From an uncultured Eubacteriales bacterium (GTDB lineage: Bacteria > Bacillota > Clostridia > Oscillospirales > Oscillospiraceae), in NCBI GenBank assembly GCA_900554275.1, contig USGS01000053.1:1-11917 (forward strand): a stretch of DNA of 11,917 nucleotides, written 5' to 3'. The position numbers and the translations under genes were made by a program. Positions 6,837-11,917 of this stretch are shown in pieces (position 1 is the first letter of the stretch; each line of letters begins with the position of its first letter). Under the pieces are notes generated by a model. It was given only the letters and a program-made list of their open reading frames with translations, was not told the DNA's origin and ran no database searches.

Positions 6837-7496
6837 ATGAACGGGAATATTGCCATATTTGTGGATTTGATCATCGCCGCACTGCTGGTGCTGGCGCTGG
6901 TGCAGGGCGCACGGCAGGGCTTCGTGCAGGCACTGACCCGCATCGCCGTGGTCGTTGCCGCGCTGCTGCTGGCGGGCTGGATCGCCGGGAAGCTGGCCGA
7001 GCCCGCCGCCAAGTGGCTGGAGCCTATGCTGACGGAAAAGCTGGAGCAGCGGCTGACGGCCCAGGGTCAGACCGAGGACGCAGGCGCGATGCTGGCGGCC
7101 TTCGGCTATCAGGGCGAGACGCTGGAGCAGGTGCTGGACAATGTGCTGGAAAAGGCCCAGCAGGCAGGGGAGACGCTGCTCTCCGCTGTAGTGTCCGCGG
7201 CCATCAAGTCCGCCGCCTATGCGGTGGTGTACGTGGTGTCGTTTTTGCTGCTGCTCATTCTGCTGCGGCTGGCGCTGACGCCGCTGCACCTGTTTACGAA
7301 GCTGCCGGTGGTCCACGGCGTCAACGCCGTGCTGGGCGGGGCGCTGGGCCTTGTCAAGGGTGCGCTGCTGCTGTTCCTGGTGGTGTGGGCGCTGCAGAAG
7401 TGGCAGCTGTTCATCACGCCGGATATGGTGCAGAACTCGTTTTTGCTGAAATTTTTTGCCACAAACAGCCCCATGGACCTGATCGCTAAGCTGTGA
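6837..7496 (+). CDS. CvpA family membrane protein
   Basis: This 219-residue protein has the CvpA/colicin V production family arrangement: hydrophobic segments at about 5-23, 32-52, 119-148 and 165-186. QGARQGFVQALTRIA (22-36) joins the first two helices, as is typical of the family. A hydrophilic, glutamate- and glutamine-rich stretch (about 53-115) separates the two helix pairs and probably forms an amphipathic helical insert. CvpA proteins are widespread inner-membrane proteins; E. coli CvpA was found through colicin V export, but the molecular role is not settled, and the name should not be read as evidence of bacteriocin production here. AGGAGGGG (6824-6831) lies 5 nt before the ATG. It stands 21 nt after the DUF5711-type gene and 47 nt before clpE, the widest gap in the run. 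Confidence 0.88.
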   Translation: MNGNIAIFVDLIIAALLVLALVQGARQGFVQALTRIAVVVAALLLAGWIAGKLAEPAAKWLEPMLTEKLEQRLTAQGQTEDAGAMLAAFGYQGETLEQVLDNVLEKAQQAGETLLSAVVSAAIKSAAYAVVYVVSFLLLLILLRLALTPLHLFTKLPVVHGVNAVLGGALGLVKGALLLFLVVWALQKWQLFITPDMVQNSFLLKFFATNSPMDLIAKL

Positions 7497-7543
7497 CAAT
7501 GGCTATACTACATACCTGAAGCAACGGATGATGGAGGAGTACC

Positions 7544-9883
<2,340 letters not shown>

Positions 9884-9893
9884 GGTGACAGCC

Positions 9894-10103
9894 ATGCTGT
9901 TTCGCAAGGACATCGACCCCCGCTGCGCTTACTGCGCCCGGGGCAGCCGCATCAGCGACGATAAGGTCGCCTGTGTCAAACGGGGCATCGTCGCGCCGGA
10001 GTTCCACTGCGGCGCGTTCGTCTACGACCCCCTGCGCCGCGTGCCGCCCCGGCCCGTCAAGCTGGATACGGACAAGCTGAAGTCCGAGGACTTCGAGATC
10101 TGA
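9894..10103 (+). CDS. Small four-cysteine protein coupled to clpE
   Basis: This 69-residue protein has Cys11 and Cys14 (CAYC), Cys27 and Cys39, a pattern that could bind one zinc ion or an Fe-S cluster. The C-terminal third is polar and rich in Pro, Lys and Asp (PPRPVKLDTDKL, then a short acidic tail) and is probably disordered. The ATG at 9894 is preferred: GAGGTGA (9882-9888), overlapping the clpE stop codon, is well placed 5 nt upstream. A GTG at 9885 would lie inside that site. This arrangement means ribosomes finishing clpE could reinitiate here. I recall similar uncharacterised proteins in related Clostridia but cannot name a family. A role as ClpE adaptor or as a zinc/redox sensor is speculative; linkage with the downstream Fe-S protein is equally close (14 nt). 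Confidence 0.8.
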   Translation: MLFRKDIDPRCAYCARGSRISDDKVACVKRGIVAPEFHCGAFVYDPLRRVPPRPVKLDTDKLKSEDFEI

Positions 10104-10117
10104 ACGGAGGAAACACT

Positions 10118-10936
10118 ATGCTGCCTGTCAGAATACACGCCGTCTGGTTCAGCGCCACGGGAACGACGAAAAAAACCGTCACCCGCATCGCCCGCCGGCT
10201 GGCGGACGCGCTGGGCGCGGCCTATGAGGAATACGATTACACCCTGCCTGCCGCCCGGCAGCAGGCGCTGACCATCCCCGCCGGTGAGCTGGCGGTGGTG
10301 GGCTGCCCCACCTATGCGGGTCGTGTGCCTAATCTGCTGATGCCCTATCTGCGGGATATGGTCCGCGGCAGCGGTGCGCTGGCCGTACCGGTGGCGCTGT
10401 TTGGCAACCGCAATTACGACGACGCGCTGATGGAGCTGTCCCAGCTGCTGACGGCGGGTGGCTTTACCTGTGTCGGCGGCGGGGCGTTCGTGGGCGAGCA
10501 CAGCTTCTCCCGCACACTGGGTGCGGGCCGTCCCAACGAGGCGGACCAGGCGGAAATGGATGCGTTTGCCGATAGGCTGGCCGCTAAGCTGCGGGCAGGG
10601 AATACCGCTGCCGTCACCGTAGGCGGCTGCGACCCCATCAGACCCTACTATACGCCCCGCGACCGCCACGGAAACCCTATCAATATTCTGAAGGTCAAGC
10701 CGAAAACGGACATGGCGCTCTGCGGCGGCTGCGGCTGGTGCGCCGCACACTGCCCCATGGGCAGCATCGATCCAACGGACGTGTCGCAGGTAAACGGCGT
10801 GTGCATCAAATGCTGTGCCTGTGTCAAGGGCTGTCCCACCGGGGCGAAGTATTTTGACGATCCCGGCTACCTCTACCACAAGTCCGAGTTGGAGGAGGTT
10901 TACGCCCGTCCCGCGAAGAATGAAGTCTTTCTGTGA
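10118..10936 (+). CDS. EFR1-type flavodoxin-like plus 2[4Fe-4S] ferredoxin protein
   Basis: This 272-residue cytoplasmic electron carrier fuses two modules. The N-terminal flavodoxin-like domain (about 1-160) has the FMN phosphate loop SATGTTKK (12-19) and the flavin-side block GCPTYAGRVPN (62-72). The C-terminal bacterial ferredoxin domain has two complete cluster motifs: Cys202, 205, 208, 212 (CGGCGWCAAHCP) and Cys229, 232, 235, 239 (CIKCCACVKGCP), with one extra cysteine, Cys233. This matches EFR1 family ferrodoxins of anaerobic Firmicutes. It probably transfers electrons between a flavin and low-potential partners; the partner enzyme is not in this window. The ATG follows GGAGG (10106-10110) at 7 nt. 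It sits 14 nt after the four-Cys gene and 18 nt before the HAD gene. Family assignment is firm; the physiological role is unknown. Confidence 0.92.
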   Translation: MLPVRIHAVWFSATGTTKKTVTRIARRLADALGAAYEEYDYTLPAARQQALTIPAGELAVVGCPTYAGRVPNLLMPYLRDMVRGSGALAVPVALFGNRNYDDALMELSQLLTAGGFTCVGGGAFVGEHSFSRTLGAGRPNEADQAEMDAFADRLAAKLRAGNTAAVTVGGCDPIRPYYTPRDRHGNPINILKVKPKTDMALCGGCGWCAAHCPMGSIDPTDVSQVNGVCIKCCACVKGCPTGAKYFDDPGYLYHKSELEEVYARPAKNEVFL

Positions 10937-10954
10937 CATAGGAGTCTATACCGT

Positions 10955-11635
10955 ATGAGATACCCCTACTTACTGTTCGACGCCGACAACACCCTGTTCG
11001 ACTTTGACCGCAGCAACCGGGCGGCCTTTGATGCCGTCTGCGCCGCCTTTGACCTGCCGGATGACGACGAAGTGTTCGCCCTGTATGAGCGCTGCAACAA
11101 CGCCATGTGGGCTGCCTTTGACCGGGGCGAGTGTACCAAGGATTTTCTGGTGGTCCAGCGCTTCCGCAATTTCTTTGCCGCACTGGGCGTGGACCGAGAC
11201 CCGGCTGCCTGCAACGAGCTGCACCTCCATACATTGGGGAGGCAGTCGTTCCTGCTGCCCCACGCGGAGGAGGTCTGCCGGGAACTGAGCCGCAGCCACA
11301 AGCTGTATCTGGTCACCAACGCCGTGGCCTCGGTGCAGCGCAGCCGTCTGGCCCGCAGCGCCGTCCGGCCCTATATCACCGACGCCTTTATCAGCGAGGA
11401 GGCCGGCGCCGCCAAGCCTGCCCCGGCATATTTTGATTATGTGTTCGCCTGCATCGACGGTATCACCAAGGAGAACTGCATCGTCATCGGCGACAGCCTG
11501 TCCAGCGACATCCGCGGTGCGAACAATTACGGGCTGCCTTGCTGCTGGTACGATCCGAAGAACAGCCCCGCCCCGGCAGACCTGCGTATCGACCACCGCA
11601 TCACCGATCTGCGCCAGCTGTATCAGATCGTATAA
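10955..11635 (+). CDS. yjjG: YjjG-family HAD nucleotidase (noncanonical pyrimidine nucleotidase)
   Basis: This 226-residue HAD-superfamily hydrolase has all four motifs: LLFDADNTLF with nucleophile Asp9 and acid/base Asp11; Thr121 in LVTNAVASVQ; Lys154 in AAKPAPAYF; and Asp180/Asp185 in VIGDSLSSDI. Motif I (FDADNTLFDFD), the helical cap and the total length fit the YjjG/YfnB subfamily, whose E. coli member dephosphorylates nucleoside monophosphates, including non-canonical pyrimidines, and so helps keep them out of DNA. Substrate here is inferred from the family. AGGAG (10940-10944) lies 10 nt before the ATG. It is the last gene of the plus-strand run; I see no clear hairpin-plus-T terminator after its TAA before the next promoters. 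A general phosphoglycolate-phosphatase-like annotation is the main alternative. Confidence 0.9.
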   Translation: MRYPYLLFDADNTLFDFDRSNRAAFDAVCAAFDLPDDDEVFALYERCNNAMWAAFDRGECTKDFLVVQRFRNFFAALGVDRDPAACNELHLHTLGRQSFLLPHAEEVCRELSRSHKLYLVTNAVASVQRSRLARSAVRPYITDAFISEEAGAAKPAPAYFDYVFACIDGITKENCIVIGDSLSSDIRGANNYGLPCCWYDPKNSPAPADLRIDHRITDLRQLYQIV

Positions 11636-11772
11636 ACGTTCAGCACAGCTTATGAAAGCGACGCTACCATGAAAGATGGAAGAAACTGCCGAAAAGCGTT
11701 GACAAAGGGCGCTCCGTATGGTAGTCTATCAAAGCTGTCGATGAGCGGCACACCATGATGGCGACCATCCTG
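11636..11772. other. Non-coding region between the HAD gene and the strong promoter
   Basis: No gene is supported in this stretch. It contains a possible upstream promoter (11699-11727), one copy of the direct repeat AAGATGGAAG (11673-11682; the other copy is 11813-11822), and a short inverted repeat GATGG-cga-CCATC (11757-11769) lacking a T-run. A 34-codon minus-strand reading frame (11664-11768) has no ribosome binding site and is not called. Confidence 0.5.
11699..11727 (+). promoter_or_regulatory. Possible upstream promoter (P1-like) of the putative rRNA operon
   Basis: TTGACA (11699-11704) is a perfect -35 element, followed after 17 bp by TAGTCT (11722-11727), which matches the -10 consensus at only three of six positions (T, A and the final T). 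It lies 109 bp upstream of the much better promoter at 11808-11836. Tandem promoters are usual before rRNA operons, which supports it somewhat. It could also be a chance match. Confidence 0.35.
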
Positions 11773-11807
11773 AATACAAAAAAATCACAAAATAGTGAAA
11801 TTAGTAG
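11773..11807 (+). promoter_or_regulatory. A/T-rich UP-element-like stretch
   Basis: 28 of 35 bases are A or T, with a run of seven A and further A-tracts, in a window that is otherwise very GC-rich. It ends directly at the -35 element of the strong promoter. This is the position and composition of an UP element contacted by the RNA polymerase alpha subunits at rRNA promoters. Confidence 0.6.
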
Positions 11808-11836
11808 TTGACAAGATGGAAGGCATGTGGTAGAAT
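11808..11836 (+). promoter_or_regulatory. Strong rRNA-type promoter
   Basis: A perfect TTGACA (11808-11813), a 17-bp spacer and TAGAAT (11831-11836, five of six bases) form the best promoter in the window. Transcription should begin at about 11841-11844. The A/T-rich upstream stretch and the leader that follows suggest that it drives an rRNA operon to the right of the window. Confidence 0.82.
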
Positions 11837-11840
11837 AATG

Positions 11841-11917
11841 ACTGTTCCGCGGTTATGGGACGTGTACCTTGTAAATTAAACAACGAACGAAACGAAAAGC
11901 ACCAGACGGGAGCGCAT
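11841..11917 (+). ncRNA. Probable pre-16S rRNA leader (partial, runs off the right edge)
   Basis: From the predicted transcription start to the window edge there is no ribosome binding site followed by an open frame. The leader can form a small hairpin (GTTCC 11844-11848 with GGGAC 11857-11861, one G-U pair), then the boxA-like sequence, then an A-rich, unstructured stretch. This resembles leaders preceding 16S rRNA in Firmicutes. The 16S gene itself is not in the window, so the call is inference; another stable RNA gene is the alternative. Confidence 0.55.
11863..11877 (+). promoter_or_regulatory. boxA-like antitermination element
   Basis: TGTACCTTGTAAATT matches the Bacillus-type rRNA boxA (TGCTCTTTGAAAACT) at 10 of 15 positions, including the central TTG and following A bases. 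boxA RNA is bound by NusB-NusE and protects rRNA transcription from early termination. It lies about 20 nt after the predicted start of the strong promoter, an appropriate place. Confidence 0.5.

Noticed and set aside
6837..7496. CvpA as evidence for a colicin or bacteriocin export system
   Set aside because: The family is widespread and mostly unrelated to bacteriocins; there is no precursor peptide, ABC exporter or immunity gene nearby.
5718..7499. 593-codon minus-strand open frame opposite the DUF5711 and CvpA genes
   Set aside because: Gln/His/Arg-rich composition, spans two plus-strand genes with good ribosome binding sites and membrane segments; an antisense shadow.
7497..7543. Separate promoter for clpE (TATACT at 7504-7509)
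   Set aside because: No acceptable -35 element 16-19 bp upstream, no proper extended -10, and no CtsR heptads; kept only as a weak possibility.
9885..9893. GTG start three codons upstream for the four-Cys protein
   Set aside because: It lies within GAGGTGA, the ribosome binding site of the ATG at 9894, and has no site of its own.
11664..11768. 34-codon minus-strand open frame in the right intergenic region
   Set aside because: No ribosome binding site, no family recognised, and it overlaps the promoter block on the other strand. It could reflect conserved non-coding sequence rather than a peptide.
11757..11769. GATGG-cga-CCATC as a terminator after the HAD gene
   Set aside because: Only a 5-bp stem with a 3-nt loop, and it is followed by A-rich, not T-rich, sequence on the plus strand.

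Overview
The window looks like a chromosomal, housekeeping region of a high-GC member of the Clostridia, most likely from the Oscillospiraceae/Ruminococcaceae side. The reasons are the strong AGGAGG-type ribosome binding sites, the ecfA1-ecfA2-ecfT-truA order shared with Bacillus and other Firmicutes, a zinc-finger ClpE-type unfoldase, DUF2974 and (probably) DUF5711 proteins, and an EFR1-type flavodoxin-ferredoxin. The assignment is inferred from gene content; no rRNA sequence lies inside the window. I see no phage, transposon, CRISPR or tRNA.

Layout: (1) Positions 1-92 are non-coding and hold a strong imperfect hairpin. (2) Positions 93-1289, minus strand, encode a DUF2974 (Mbeg1-like) alpha/beta-hydrolase. 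(3) Positions 1290-1442 form a divergent promoter region with one good sigma-A-type promoter facing each way. (4) Positions 1443-11635 hold eleven plus-strand genes with no gap longer than 47 nt: an RlmI-like SAM methyltransferase, the two ATPases and the transmembrane subunit of an energy-coupling factor (ECF) vitamin transporter, the tRNA pseudouridine synthase TruA, a membrane-anchored probable DUF5711 protein, a CvpA-family membrane protein, a ClpE-type AAA+ unfoldase, a 69-residue four-cysteine protein, a flavodoxin plus two-[4Fe-4S] protein, and a YjjG-type HAD nucleotidase. (5) Positions 11636-11917 are non-coding. They hold a very strong promoter (TTGACA, 17 bp, TAGAAT) below an A/T-rich UP-like stretch, then a boxA-like leader, which is what one expects just before a 16S rRNA gene beyond the right edge.

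How the genes may work together: the ECF module is a complete energising unit (EcfA1, EcfA2, EcfT) with no substrate-binding S subunit beside it, so it probably serves unlinked vitamin S components. The methyltransferase and TruA are RNA-modification or probable RNA-modification enzymes. The second half of the run (DUF5711, CvpA, ClpE, four-Cys protein) is less well understood and is the part most worth attention. ClpE carries a VGF ClpP-docking tripeptide, so it probably feeds ClpP, and the small cysteine protein is closely coupled to it in translation. No gene here clearly forms a new defence or metabolic system; the novelty is modest and lies in gene linkage and in uncharacterised small or membrane proteins.
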